A stretch of DNA of 64,000 bases from Oscillospiraceae bacterium (GTDB lineage Bacteria > Bacillota > Clostridia > Oscillospirales > Ruminococcaceae): NCBI GenBank assembly GCA_020024285.1, contig JAHHTZ010000003.1, positions 124,001-188,000 of the forward strand, in the 5' to 3' direction. The notes beneath the pieces are model-generated. The model was not told where the DNA came from and made no database searches. It was given only the letters and a program-made list of their open reading frames with translations. Within the stretch, counting starts at the first letter, position 1. Each line of letters opens with the position of its first letter. The translations under genes and the position numbers were made by a program. Below, one piece after another: positions 1 through 8,719 of the stretch.

Positions 1-921
1 TGTTCGATGGACGAGGGGCTTATCTGTCCTGCCTCTCAGATGAACCAGCTGCGCCGCGAGGCACTCGAACAGCTGACTGCTCTGCGCAGCGAGATCCACC
101 CCTGGAAGTGTAAGGAGGATGCCCTGTCCCTTCAGCATCCAAAGCACCTTGATCTGCGCCGCCCGCAGCTTCGGGCGCAGGTGCGCGAGCTCTCTCAGAT
201 CACCCCGACCATGATCGAAGCCTGTGAGCTGATCGCTGTCCCTCTCTCGGAGCTGCGCGGCAAGCTCGACTCGATCCCACCGCAGTGGAAGGAAAAACTC
301 GCCGTTTCCCTGCCGCGCCTTGTGTTCGGTGATGACAGCGCTGTACTCAAAGAGCCGCTCAAGCTGCTCAAGGAGCACGGGATCACCCACCTTTGCACCG
401 GGAATATCGGCGGCATCCATCTTGGAAAGGAGCTTGGCTTTACGCTGCACGGGGAGTATGGGCTCAACATCACAAACTCCTTTGCGCTGATGGAATATAC
501 AAAGTTAGGTCTTTCGGACACGGTCGTTTCTTACGAGCTCTCCCTCCTGCGTGCGCGTTCCCTCGGGGACTATCTCCCCTACGGGGTGCTTGCATACGGA
601 CGTCTTCCGCTGATGGTGACGCGCAACTGCCCCATCCGTCTTTCGTCCTGCAAAAGCTGCAAGCAGTACGGGGTGCTCAAGGACCGCCGCGGCGAAAGCT
701 TTGAGGTGCGCTGCACCGAACGCCAATATTCCGAAATTTTCAACGGAAAACCGCTCTACCTTGCGGACAAATGGGACGAGTGGGATGGCTTTCATTTTGC
801 ACTTCTCTATTTTACGGGAGAATCGCCCGAAGAGTGCGATGCGGTGATCCGTTCCTACACCAAAACCCACGAACCGAGAGAAAATATCACACGCGGACTC
901 TATTACCGCAACGTAAAATAG
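1..921 (+). CDS. U32 family peptidase, C-terminal part (5' end outside window)
   Basis: The open frame runs in from the left edge, so the N-terminal part is missing and the internal Met at base 7 is not a start. About 306 residues are visible. They resemble the C-terminal half of U32 (collagenase-like, YhbU/YrrO-related) proteins: a barrel-like stretch with CTGNIGG and LHGEYGLNITNS, then the segment YGRLPLMVTRNCP followed by closely spaced cysteines (CKSCKQYG). In the family this region is linked to RNA modification or peptidase activity, and the biochemical role is often unclear. No terminator is evident before the promoter at 943. Family assignment is good; the exact substrate is unknown. 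Confidence 0.8.
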   Translation, partial: CSMDEGLICPASQMNQLRREALEQLTALRSEIHPWKCKEDALSLQHPKHLDLRRPQLRAQVRELSQITPTMIEACELIAVPLSELRGKLDSIPPQWKEKLAVSLPRLVFGDDSAVLKEPLKLLKEHGITHLCTGNIGGIHLGKELGFTLHGEYGLNITNSFALMEYTKLGLSDTVVSYELSLLRARSLGDYLPYGVLAYGRLPLMVTRNCPIRLSSCKSCKQYGVLKDRRGESFEVRCTERQYSEIFNGKPLYLADKWDEWDGFHFALLYFTGESPEECDAVIRSYTKTHEPRENITRGLYYRNVK

Positions 922-942
922 CGAAAAATCGAAAAAAAGCTC

Positions 943-971
943 TTGCAATTCCTGTTTTGTCTTGCTATAAT
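943..971 (+). promoter_or_regulatory. sigma-A type promoter of valS T-box transcript
   Basis: TTGCAA (943-948), a 17-base spacer and a perfect TATAAT (966-971). It lies about 40 bases upstream of the first stem of the T-box leader and is the natural start of the leader transcript. Confidence 0.75.
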
Positions 972-1003
972 TGCAGCATATATCAAATGCGATGATAAGG
1001 AGG

Positions 1004-1262
1004 AGTACATACCGCTCCAAAGCAAAGAGAGATCTCGGCTGGTGAAAGAGATCCTGCGGATGGTATGGAAGTAGCCTTTGAGCGGTGGACCGAACGGGAT
1101 GTTCCCCCAGTAGGCTCCAACGGCATCCCGCCGTTATCGGGAATCGGCATCCCTTCTTGTGAGGCGTGTCGGCAGAGTGCAGGGAGCTTTCCCTGAATTT
1201 AGGTGGTACCGCGGAATCGATCCGCCCTAAGCAAACAAATGCTTGGGGCGGTTTTGTTTTAT
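1004..1262 (+). promoter_or_regulatory. T-box riboswitch, valine specific (GUA specifier)
   Basis: A tRNA-sensing leader in front of valS. The Stem I base pairs CCGCTCCAAAG (1012-1022) with CTTTGAGCGG (1076-1085). Just inside the 3' strand is GAA-GTA-G: GTA at 1071-1073 is a valine codon in the usual specifier position, preceded by the GAA of the specifier loop and followed by a purine. The T-box itself, AGGTGGTACCGCGG, is at 1201-1214. A terminator hairpin follows: CCGCCCTAAGC (1222-1232) with GCTTGGGGCGG (1241-1251) and a T-run. Uncharged tRNA-Val should pair with the specifier and the T-box and stop termination. The specifier is inferred from position and matches the downstream gene. Confidence 0.95.
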
Positions 1263-1301
1263 CCTAAAAAATCCCCCGGCAGACAATAAGGAGGAAGAAA
1301 C

Positions 1302-3923
1302 TTGAAAGAACTCAACAAAGTATACGAGCCGAATAAGTTTGAAGATCGAATCTATCAATTCTGGCTCGACGGCGGCTATTTTCATGCCGAACCAAGCCCC
1401 GATAAAAAACCATACACCATCGTGATCCCGCCCCCCAACATCACAGGACAGCTGCACATGGGTCATGCTCTTGACGAAACCCTTCAGGATATCCTCATCC
1501 GTTTTCGCCGGATGCAGGGCTACGAAACGCTCTGGATGCCGGGTACAGACCATGCTTCCATCGCAACCGAAGCAAAGATCGTTGCAGCAATGGCACAGGA
1601 AGGGCTCACCAAAGAGGACCTCGGACGTGAAAAATTCCTCGAGCGCGCTTGGGAATGGAAAAAACAGTACGGCGGACGCATTGTGGAGCAGCTCAAAAAG
1701 CTCGGCTCCTCCTGCGACTGGGAGAGAGAACGCTTCACCCTCGATGACGGCTGCTCCAAGGCGGTTCAGGAGGTTTTCGTAAACCTCTACAACAAAGGGC
1801 TCATCTATCAGGGCGAGCGCATCATCAACTGGTGCCCGCACTGCATGACCTCCATCTCCGATGCCGAGGTAGAATACGAGGAGCAGGCAGGTCATTTCTG
1901 GCATCTGCGCTATCCGCTCACCGATGGCTCCGGCTATGTACAGCTTGCAACCACCCGTCCGGAAACGATGCTCGGCGATACCGCTGTTGCAGTCAACCCG
2001 AACGATGAGCGCTACAAAAACATCATCGGCAAAACCGTGACCCTCCCGCTCGTCGGACGTGAGATCCCGGTTGTTGCAGATGACTATGTTGACATGGAAT
2101 TCGGAACCGGCGTTGTAAAAATCACCCCGGCACACGACCCCAACGACTTCGGCGTCGGCACACGCCACAACCTCCCTGTCATCCGCGTGATGAACGATGA
2201 CGCCACCATGACAAGCGACTGCGGAAAATACGCCGGTATGGACCGCTACGAAGCAAGAAAAGCCATCGTTGCCGATCTGGATGCACAGGGCTACCTTGTA
2301 AAAATCGAAGATCACAGCCACAATGTCGGCACCTGCTACCGCTGCTCCACCACCGTAGAGCCGATGGTTTCCAAGCAGTGGTTCGTAAAAATGGAACCGC
2401 TTGCAAAACCGGCGATCGACGTTGTCCGCAACGGTCAGATCCGCCTGATTCCGGAGCGCATGGACAAAACCTACTACAACTGGATGGAGAACATCAAGGA
2501 CTGGTGTATTTCCCGTCAGCTCTGGTGGGGTCACCGCATCCCTGCTTACTACTGTGACGACTGCGGCGAGGTGATGGTTTCCAAAGAGGAGGTGCACACC
2601 TGCACCAAGTGCGGCAGCACACACGTCCATCAGGACCCGGATACCCTCGACACCTGGTTCTCCTCTGCACTGTGGCCGTTCTCTACCCTCGGCTGGCCGG
2701 AGAATACCGAAGAGCTCAAATACTTCTACCCGACAAGCACCCTTGTTACCGGCTATGACATCATCTTCTTCTGGGTTGCCCGCATGATCTTCTCCGGTCT
2801 GGAGCATATGGGAGAGGTTCCGTTCAAAACCGTTTTGTTCCACGGACTTGTGCGCGATGCACAGGGACGCAAAATGAGCAAATCGCTCGGAAACGGCATC
2901 GACCCGCTCGAGATCATCGACCAGTACGGTGCAGACGCCCTGCGCTTCACCCTCGCTACCGGCAACACTCCGGGCAACGATATGCGCTTCAGCGATGATA
3001 AGGTGCTTGCAAGCCGCAACTTTGCCAATAAGCTGTGGAACGCTGCACGCTTCATCCTCATGAACCTGACCGACGAATCGATAAAGGTGGAGGTTCCTTC
3101 CGAGCTTGCCATCGAGGATAAATGGGTCCTCTCCAAATACAACCAGCTTGTCAAGGAAGTGACCGACAACCTCGAGAAATTCGAGCTTGGCATCGCAGTC
3201 GGCAAGCTCTACGACTTTATCTGGGATGTGTTCTGTGACTGGTATGTAGAGCTGACAAAATCCCGCCTGTGGGAGGGCGGCAAGGCGGCAGATCCTGCCC
3301 GTCAGGTCCTCACCTTCCTCATGACCGGCATCCTCAAGCTCCTGCATCCGTTTATGCCGTTTATCACCGAGGAGATCTGGCAGGCACTTCCGCACGAAGG
3401 CGAAAGCATCATGGTTTCCGACTGGCCGGTTTACGACGAAGCGCTCAACTTTGCAGCAGAGGAACAGTCCTTTGAAAAGGTCATGGATGCGATCAAGGCA
3501 GTGCGCGCACGCCGCTCGGAAATGAACGTTCCGCCGTCCAAAAAAGCGACCCTTCACATCGAAACCGAATTCACCGATGTATTCCGTCAGGGTCAGGCAT
3601 TCTTAGAGCGCCTTGCATGGGCAGATGCTGTAACACTGGGCGGTGAATTTGACACCGAATCCTGTGTACAGGTCATCACCGACAGCGCACGCATCTTCAT
3701 TCCGCTGGCACAGCTTGTGGACCGCGAAAAAGAGATCGCGCGCCTTACAAAAGAAAAACAGGACTGCCAGAAGGACATCAGCTTCCTTTCCGGTAAGCTC
3801 AACAATCCTGGATTTGTTGCAAAGGCTCCGGAAAAAGTCATCACGGCAGAACGCGAAAAACTGGCAAAAGCACAGGAACGCATGGCAAAAATCGAGGAAA
3901 GCCTTGCATCCTTCGGTGCATAG
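1302..3923 (+). CDS. valS: Valyl-tRNA synthetase
   Basis: An 873-residue class I synthetase that charges tRNA-Val in the cytosol. The HIGH-type signature HMGH is at residues 52-55 after PPPNITGQ, and the KMSKS loop (GRKMSKSLGNG) is near residue 525. A CxxC...CxxC zinc-ribbon-like insert (YYCDDCG...CTKCG) lies near residues 415-445. The C-terminal end is a charged coiled coil, as in other ValRS. Length matches the family (about 880). The start is TTG at 1302 with AAGGAGG at 1288-1294; no better ATG is nearby. Expression is controlled by the T-box leader immediately upstream. Confidence 0.98.
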   Translation: MKELNKVYEPNKFEDRIYQFWLDGGYFHAEPSPDKKPYTIVIPPPNITGQLHMGHALDETLQDILIRFRRMQGYETLWMPGTDHASIATEAKIVAAMAQEGLTKEDLGREKFLERAWEWKKQYGGRIVEQLKKLGSSCDWERERFTLDDGCSKAVQEVFVNLYNKGLIYQGERIINWCPHCMTSISDAEVEYEEQAGHFWHLRYPLTDGSGYVQLATTRPETMLGDTAVAVNPNDERYKNIIGKTVTLPLVGREIPVVADDYVDMEFGTGVVKITPAHDPNDFGVGTRHNLPVIRVMNDDATMTSDCGKYAGMDRYEARKAIVADLDAQGYLVKIEDHSHNVGTCYRCSTTVEPMVSKQWFVKMEPLAKPAIDVVRNGQIRLIPERMDKTYYNWMENIKDWCISRQLWWGHRIPAYYCDDCGEVMVSKEEVHTCTKCGSTHVHQDPDTLDTWFSSALWPFSTLGWPENTEELKYFYPTSTLVTGYDIIFFWVARMIFSGLEHMGEVPFKTVLFHGLVRDAQGRKMSKSLGNGIDPLEIIDQYGADALRFTLATGNTPGNDMRFSDDKVLASRNFANKLWNAARFILMNLTDESIKVEVPSELAIEDKWVLSKYNQLVKEVTDNLEKFELGIAVGKLYDFIWDVFCDWYVELTKSRLWEGGKAADPARQVLTFLMTGILKLLHPFMPFITEEIWQALPHEGESIMVSDWPVYDEALNFAAEEQSFEKVMDAIKAVRARRSEMNVPPSKKATLHIETEFTDVFRQGQAFLERLAWADAVTLGGEFDTESCVQVITDSARIFIPLAQLVDREKEIARLTKEKQDCQKDISFLSGKLNNPGFVAKAPEKVITAEREKLAKAQERMAKIEESLASFGA

Positions 3924-3943
3924 ACCAATCGCGATCCGATCAA

Positions 3944-3987
3944 AGAGGGCAAAAGAACAGCTTGCCTGTTCTTCTGCCCTCTTTTCT
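3944..3987 (+). terminator. Rho-independent terminator after valS
   Basis: AGAGGGC and AAGAACAG pair with CTGTTCTT and GCCCTCT across a short CTTGC-type loop, followed by TTTT. It separates valS from brnQ, which has its own ribosome site just downstream. Confidence 0.85.
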
Positions 3988-4027
3988 TATCCTAAAGAGA
4001 ATTTGTGAGTAAACAAAGGAGGTATTT

Positions 4028-5341
4028 ATGGAAAAATTATCAAAAAGTAATTTTATCTTTATTAGCCTGATGCTTTTTTCTATGTTTTTTGGCGCAGGAA
4101 ATTTGATCTTTCCCCCCTTTCTGGGGCAAAATTCCGGTACGAGCTTCGTTCCTGCCATCATAGGCTTCCTGATTACAGCAGTAGGCTCCCCCGTTTTAGG
4201 CATCGTAGTGATTTCGCGCTTCGGTCCTCTGCACAAGCTGACCGACCATATCCACCCGATTTTTTCTACCGTATTCGGCATCACGCTTTATCTGTCCATC
4301 GGACCCTGTCTTGCCATTCCGCGTGCGGCATCCATGCCGTATGAAATGGCGATTGCAAACTATCTGCCCAGCGGCTTTTCCGCGCAGACGGGTCTTTTCA
4401 TTTTTTCCGTCCTGTTCTTTGGATTTTGCTGTGTGCTTGCCCTCAACCCCAGCGAGCTGATCGATGCACTCGGTAAAATCATGACCCCCATCCTGCTCCT
4501 GCTGATTTTCGCTGTATTTGTGATGGGATTCATCAAACCCCTCAGCGGCTTTGCTCCGCCGAGAGAAGTCTACCAAAGCGCCCCCTTTACAAAGGGCTTT
4601 ATGGAAGGCTACCTCACAATGGATACACTGGGCGCCCTCAACTTCGGTGTGCTGATTGCAAACAGCATCCGCTCCGGCGGGGTCAAGAACGAAAAATCCA
4701 TCACACGCTACAGCATGGGGGTCGGGATTCTTTCGGGAGCCATCCTCGCTGTGATCTACCTGATGCTCGGATGGCTTGGAGCAATGGCATCCAGTCAGTT
4801 CCCTGTGGGGGCAAACGGTGCTGTTACCCTGACAGAGCTTGTCCACTGGTTCTTTGGTCCGGTAGGCCCTGTGATCCTTGCAGCCATCTTCCTGCTCGCC
4901 TGCCTGACGACCTGCATCGGACTGATTTCATGCTGCTCCGAATATTTTTCCTCCTTTGGAAAGCTCTCCTACAAAACGTGGGTCATCATTATCTCGATTT
5001 GGTCGCTTGTTGTGAGCAACTTTGGCTTGACGCAGATTTTGTCCTTCTCTGTCCCTGTCCTCAACTTCCTCTATCCGATCGTTATTGTCATCATCCTGCT
5101 GGGTCTTTTCCACGAGCTGTACAAAAACAACCGCATCATCTATCCGCTCACCGTTGCCGTTACAGCCGCTGTCAGCCTGATTGCAGAGCTTGATAAGCTC
5201 CATATTGCGATCCCCGGTGTTACAGCGCTGATGCAGCATCTGCCGATGTATGATATTTCAATGGGCTGGGTATCGGCGTCCCTGGGGGCTGCGGTCCTCG
5301 CTCTGCTGATTCCCCTCGTTTTGCCAAAATCAAACGCATAG
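4028..5341 (+). CDS. brnQ: Branched-chain amino acid carrier (BrnQ/LivJ family)
   Basis: A 437-residue, very hydrophobic inner-membrane protein with about 12 membrane segments. It has the family N-terminus with FGAGNLIFPPFLG near residues 21-33, typical of BrnQ sodium- or proton-coupled importers of Leu, Ile and Val. The start ATG at 4028 follows AAAGGAGG with 5-6 bases spacing. Its position right behind a valine-responsive valS suggests that supply and charging of valine are linked, although a strong terminator separates the two genes. Any shared control would need read-through or a promoter inside valS. Confidence 0.95.
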   Translation: MEKLSKSNFIFISLMLFSMFFGAGNLIFPPFLGQNSGTSFVPAIIGFLITAVGSPVLGIVVISRFGPLHKLTDHIHPIFSTVFGITLYLSIGPCLAIPRAASMPYEMAIANYLPSGFSAQTGLFIFSVLFFGFCCVLALNPSELIDALGKIMTPILLLLIFAVFVMGFIKPLSGFAPPREVYQSAPFTKGFMEGYLTMDTLGALNFGVLIANSIRSGGVKNEKSITRYSMGVGILSGAILAVIYLMLGWLGAMASSQFPVGANGAVTLTELVHWFFGPVGPVILAAIFLLACLTTCIGLISCCSEYFSSFGKLSYKTWVIIISIWSLVVSNFGLTQILSFSVPVLNFLYPIVIVIILLGLFHELYKNNRIIYPLTVAVTAAVSLIAELDKLHIAIPGVTALMQHLPMYDISMGWVSASLGAAVLALLIPLVLPKSNA

Positions 5342-5381
5342 CCCCTTTTTGTTTTTCATCGTAAAAATACCAGAACCTAAC

Positions 5382-5430
5382 ATGAGCATTGCAGCTCCTC
5401 CGACGGGGAGTCTGCAATGCTCATTTTTTT
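5382..5430 (+). terminator. Rho-independent terminator after brnQ
   Basis: ATGAGCATTGCAG (5382-5394) pairs with CTGCAATGCTCAT (5412-5424), followed by a run of seven T. Thirteen perfect base pairs. Confidence 0.9.
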
Positions 5431-5558
5431 GATGCTTTCCTAAAAACACACGCAAAAGTCGACAGCACTCTCGTTCTTTTTCTGCCAGATTTCCCCTAAA
5501 AAAACAGCCTGTCCACGGTATCCTTATCAATAGAAACCAACGAAAAGAGGGATTTCCC

Positions 5559-5861
5559 ATGGCTGTTACAATTGATATCCAGGAAAACTATATGGTGGCT
5601 CGGCTCACCGGAGAACTGGATCACCACTCCGTCCAACCAATTCGGGAGGAAATCGACAAAATGGCTGTTCAATGCCATCCCAGCGAGCTGATGCTGGATT
5701 TTGGCGGTGTGACCTTCATGGACTCGTCCGGGATTGGACTGGTCATGGGGCGATACAAGCTGATGCAGGAGCTGGAAGGCTCCGTTCGCCTCATCAACCT
5801 CCCCTCCTCCATCCAAAAAGTGATGCGGGTTGCCGGGATGGACAAGCTCGCCCGGTTTTAG
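5559..5861 (+). CDS. spoIIAA: Anti-sigma F factor antagonist SpoIIAA
   Basis: A 100-residue STAS-domain protein. It holds the conserved phosphorylation loop FMDSSGIGLVMGRY; Ser57 corresponds to the serine that SpoIIAB phosphorylates in Bacillus subtilis. Dephosphorylated SpoIIAA binds SpoIIAB and frees sigma F in the forespore. The ATG follows AGAGGGA. It is the first gene of a three-gene operon with spoIIAB 34 bases downstream. In Bacillus this operon is read by sigma H under Spo0A control; no convincing sigma-H promoter was found in the 130 bases upstream. Confidence 0.96.
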   Translation: MAVTIDIQENYMVARLTGELDHHSVQPIREEIDKMAVQCHPSELMLDFGGVTFMDSSGIGLVMGRYKLMQELEGSVRLINLPSSIQKVMRVAGMDKLARF

Positions 5862-5895
5862 GGCAAGGAATCTTGTAATTGGAGGTCACTTTACC

Positions 5896-6351
5896 ATGAA
5901 AGCAATCAACAATATGCGTCTGACGTTTGATTCACGCTCCACCAACGAAGCGTTTGCCCGAACTGCCGTTGCCGCCTTTCTCTGCCCGCTCGACCCCACG
6001 CTGGAGGAATTGAGCGATGTAAAAACTGCGGTATCAGAGGCTGTGACAAACGCGGTGGTGCATGGCTATCGCGATCAAATCGGAAAAATCGTCATCACTG
6101 CATCACTGTACGACAACAACCGCGTCACGATCAAAGTCAAGGACACCGGCTGCGGGATCGAGGATGTGGAAAAAGCACGGGAACCGCTGTTCACCACCTG
6201 CCCTGCCGAAGAACGCGCCGGGCTTGGCTTTGCTGTGATGGAAAGCCTGATGGACAAGCTGCGCGTCACCTCACATCCGGGAAAAGGGACGACCGTTACC
6301 ATGGAAAAAACGATCCTATCCAAAGGAGATTGCCATGAGCGTCGTAATTGA
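5896..6351 (+). CDS. spoIIAB: Anti-sigma F factor SpoIIAB (serine kinase)
   Basis: A 151-residue GHKL-fold kinase that binds sigma F and phosphorylates SpoIIAA. The ATP-binding boxes are visible: N-box EAVTNAVVHGY, G1 DTGCGI and G2 GLGFAVMESL. Length fits the family (about 146). ATG 5896 is chosen because it follows GGAGG (5881-5885) and gives the usual N-terminus NNMRLTFDSRS; the frame is open further upstream into spoIIAA, but that would add an atypical extension. Its 3' end overlaps the start of sigF by 17 bases, consistent with translational coupling of partner proteins. Confidence 0.96.
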   Translation: MKAINNMRLTFDSRSTNEAFARTAVAAFLCPLDPTLEELSDVKTAVSEAVTNAVVHGYRDQIGKIVITASLYDNNRVTIKVKDTGCGIEDVEKAREPLFTTCPAEERAGLGFAVMESLMDKLRVTSHPGKGTTVTMEKTILSKGDCHERRN

Positions 6352-6997
6352 TGCATCCCGCGATGAGATCATCGAGAAAAACCTCGGTTTGGTGCATGCC
6401 TGCGCACACCGCTTCAAGGGAAAGGGCATCGAATACGATGACCTCTTTCAGGCCGGGTGCATGGGGCTTGTCAAGGCGACGGATGCCTTTGATACCGAGC
6501 GCGGGGTACGTTTTTCTACATATGCCGTCCCAGTGATCTTAGGGGAGATCCGCCGTCTTTTTCGGGACGGCGGTACGGTGAAGGTCAGCCGCTCCCTCAA
6601 GGAATTGTCCCTCAAGGCAAACCGCGAGCGCGAGCACTTTACAAAGCTCCACGGGCGGGAACCGACCGTCAGCGAGCTTGCCTGTGCGCTGGAGGTGGAG
6701 GAAGGCACCCTCGTCGAGGCGCTTGGAGCCGCTGCCCCTCCCCTGTCCCTGACGCACGAAGACGACAGCGCAGAATTCGATGTGCCGACCGAGTCCCCGG
6801 AGGAGATGCTCTCTGACACCATTGCACTCAAGCAGGCACTGGAGCAGCTGGAGCCCTGCGACCGGCAGCTCATCGTGCTGCGCTATTTCGGGGGAAAAAC
6901 ACAGACCGTCGTTGCAAAAATGCTTGGGATGACGCAGGTGCAGGTTTCCCGCAGAGAAAAGAAGATCCTTCTTGCGCTGCGGGAAAAACTTCTGTAA
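6335..6997 (+). CDS. sigF: RNA polymerase sporulation sigma factor sigma F
   Basis: A 220-residue sigma-70 family factor that drives early forespore transcription. Region 2 contains EYDDLFQAGCMGLVKATDAF and the -10 recognition helix RFSTYAVPVILGEIRR; region 4 carries the helix-turn-helix TQTVVAKMLGMTQVQVSRRE. It is about 35 residues shorter than B. subtilis sigma F (255), mostly at the N-terminus. The ATG follows AAAGGAG and overlaps spoIIAB. Identity as sigma F rather than sigma B rests on the two upstream genes. No spoVA genes follow. Confidence 0.93.
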   Translation: MSVVIDASRDEIIEKNLGLVHACAHRFKGKGIEYDDLFQAGCMGLVKATDAFDTERGVRFSTYAVPVILGEIRRLFRDGGTVKVSRSLKELSLKANREREHFTKLHGREPTVSELACALEVEEGTLVEALGAAAPPLSLTHEDDSAEFDVPTESPEEMLSDTIALKQALEQLEPCDRQLIVLRYFGGKTQTVVAKMLGMTQVQVSRREKKILLALREKLL

Positions 6998-7032
6998 AAA
7001 AACACGCCCTCTGAGAAAAGGGCGTGTTTTTT
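6996..7032. terminator. Bidirectional terminator between sigF and the ABC permease
   Basis: AACACGCCCT (7001-7010) pairs with AGGGCGTGTT (7019-7028), with an A-run before and a T-run after. It can end both convergent operons; the permease stop codon lies inside it. Confidence 0.9.
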
Positions 7033-8707
7033 ATTCGATATATCGCTTTCGGTCGAGCTTGAGCACCAGCGCCAGCGCGAGATAGCTGATGCCAATGACA
7101 AGAACACCATATGCCAAAGAAACCCCGACATTGTATTCCTGCATATTCACAACCATAGAAATGGAAATCGGACGGTTATATACTCCGTAGAGCAGGGATG
7201 ACATTGTATATTCCCCGATGGTGCGGATAAACACCAGGATGCCGCCCGACAGGATACCCGGTGCAACGTTTGGAAGGACAACGCAAAGCATCGTGCGCCA
7301 CGGGGAGGCGCCAAGGCTCTGAGAGGCTTCTTCCAAAATCGGGTTAAAGCTTTCCATCGCAACGTCGTTGGAGCTTAAAAGCAGCGGCAGCGCAGTGATG
7401 GTATAGGCAATCGGAAGGATCGCATATCCGCCGATCAATGAAGCTCCGAATGCAAAGACACTTTTGACATTAAAGGCATTGATGAGGTTGATTGCAATCA
7501 CACTGACAGGCATGCACCACGGCAGCATCATGAGATATTTTGCCCCAAAGCAGCAGCGGTCCTTTCTGCGCGCCGCCCGATACGAGATCGGAACGGTCAG
7601 GATTAGTCCTGCCCCCATCGCCGTAAGGGACATCTTCAAGCTGTTGACAAGAGGTTTGAATACACGCCTGCTCTCAAATACATCGACATAATTTTGCAGC
7701 GTATATTCTGTCGGAAAGTGCTGCGTCATGATCGAATGCGTCGTATTGAACGACAGATACAAAATCCCCACGATCGGCAGCAGGATCATGATGAGCTGCA
7801 GCCCGATCAGGAGATTGCACAGGATGCGAAAGACAGAGCGTTTGCTCCCCTGCCCCGAAAAAGCGGTGGGGCGCACCGCCTGAGTAAAGCGGTGCTTTTT
7901 CTTATAATGCTGGAGCATCATCATCACAAGAATACACATCAGAAAGAGGATCATGACCTGCACAGAGGCGAGCGCCATCTGATTGTTTGCCTTGGAGCGC
8001 ACGATCTGCGTACTGAGCACCTTATACCCCCCGCCGATGAGATTGGGCGCAGCATACGCTCCGATGCCTGACACAAACGTCATAATGGATGAAGTAAGAA
8101 CTGCCGGAAGCACAGCCGGAAGGATGATCTCAAAAAACAACCTGCACTTTCCTGCCCCAAGGCTCATGGCTGCCTCGATTGCGGAGTAGTCCACATATTT
8201 CAGGGCAACCGATACATTGAGATAGAAATAGACATACTGCGTGTAGGTGATGACAAACAGAATAGCAGGAAGTCCCTCAAAGGCAAAGGGCGCGTGGTCA
8301 AGATGGAGCAAAAGCTCCATCGCTTTTGTCACCATCCCGCTTTCTCCATAGAGCTGGATAAATGCAATCACAATGATAATCCCTGGAATCATCATTGGAC
8401 TCAGCAGCAGGATGTGGACAAATTTCTTGAGGCGAAACGCGGCAAAGTGCATATAGACTGCAAGGGCTGTCCCCAAAATGCCGCAGCACACCACCGCTCC
8501 GATCCCGACCCAAAGGGTATTTGTGATCACACTGAGGTTGTTTTGGTTGCTGAGATATTCTCTGAATACACGAAATGTGATGTGCCCGTCCTGCCATAAT
8601 GCCTGTGTCACCGTATTCATCATCGGATACAGAATATATCCGACAAGAAGGAAAAACAACGCCCCATAAAACAGGAGCGTTCCAAGGTGCTTGATATATT
8701 GTTTCAT
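7031..8707 (-). CDS. ABC transporter permease, fused two-domain type (Fe3+/2-aminoethylphosphonate/sugar-phosphate class)
   Basis: A 558-residue membrane protein with about 12 predicted helices. It holds two binding-protein-dependent permease domains in one chain, each with a coupling EAA-like loop: EAAMSLGAGKCRLFFEIILP near residue 178 and EEASQSLGASPWRTMLCVVL near 463. This fused layout is typical of FbpB/AfuB/PhnV-type importers. It is the last gene of an operon with the ATPase (12 bases upstream), the binding protein and a PHP phosphoesterase. Substrate is not determined: iron(III), 2-aminoethylphosphonate or a phosphorylated sugar all occur in this class. Confidence 0.88.
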   Translation of the reverse strand: MKQYIKHLGTLLFYGALFFLLVGYILYPMMNTVTQALWQDGHITFRVFREYLSNQNNLSVITNTLWVGIGAVVCCGILGTALAVYMHFAAFRLKKFVHILLLSPMMIPGIIIVIAFIQLYGESGMVTKAMELLLHLDHAPFAFEGLPAILFVITYTQYVYFYLNVSVALKYVDYSAIEAAMSLGAGKCRLFFEIILPAVLPAVLTSSIMTFVSGIGAYAAPNLIGGGYKVLSTQIVRSKANNQMALASVQVMILFLMCILVMMMLQHYKKKHRFTQAVRPTAFSGQGSKRSVFRILCNLLIGLQLIMILLPIVGILYLSFNTTHSIMTQHFPTEYTLQNYVDVFESRRVFKPLVNSLKMSLTAMGAGLILTVPISYRAARRKDRCCFGAKYLMMLPWCMPVSVIAINLINAFNVKSVFAFGASLIGGYAILPIAYTITALPLLLSSNDVAMESFNPILEEASQSLGASPWRTMLCVVLPNVAPGILSGGILVFIRTIGEYTMSSLLYGVYNRPISISMVVNMQEYNVGVSLAYGVLVIGISYLALALVLKLDRKRYIE

Positions 8708-8719
8708 CTGATTTTCTCC

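Noticed and set aside
1227..3557. A 776-codon open frame on the minus strand opposite valS
   Set aside because: It is antisense to an unmistakable valS, has no family resemblance and no ribosome site; codon bias of the real gene keeps the opposite frame open.
5458..5465. A possible Spo0A box (GTCGACAG) before the spoIIA operon
   Set aside because: Only 6 of 7 bases match and there is no sigma-H promoter nearby, so it is not better than chance.
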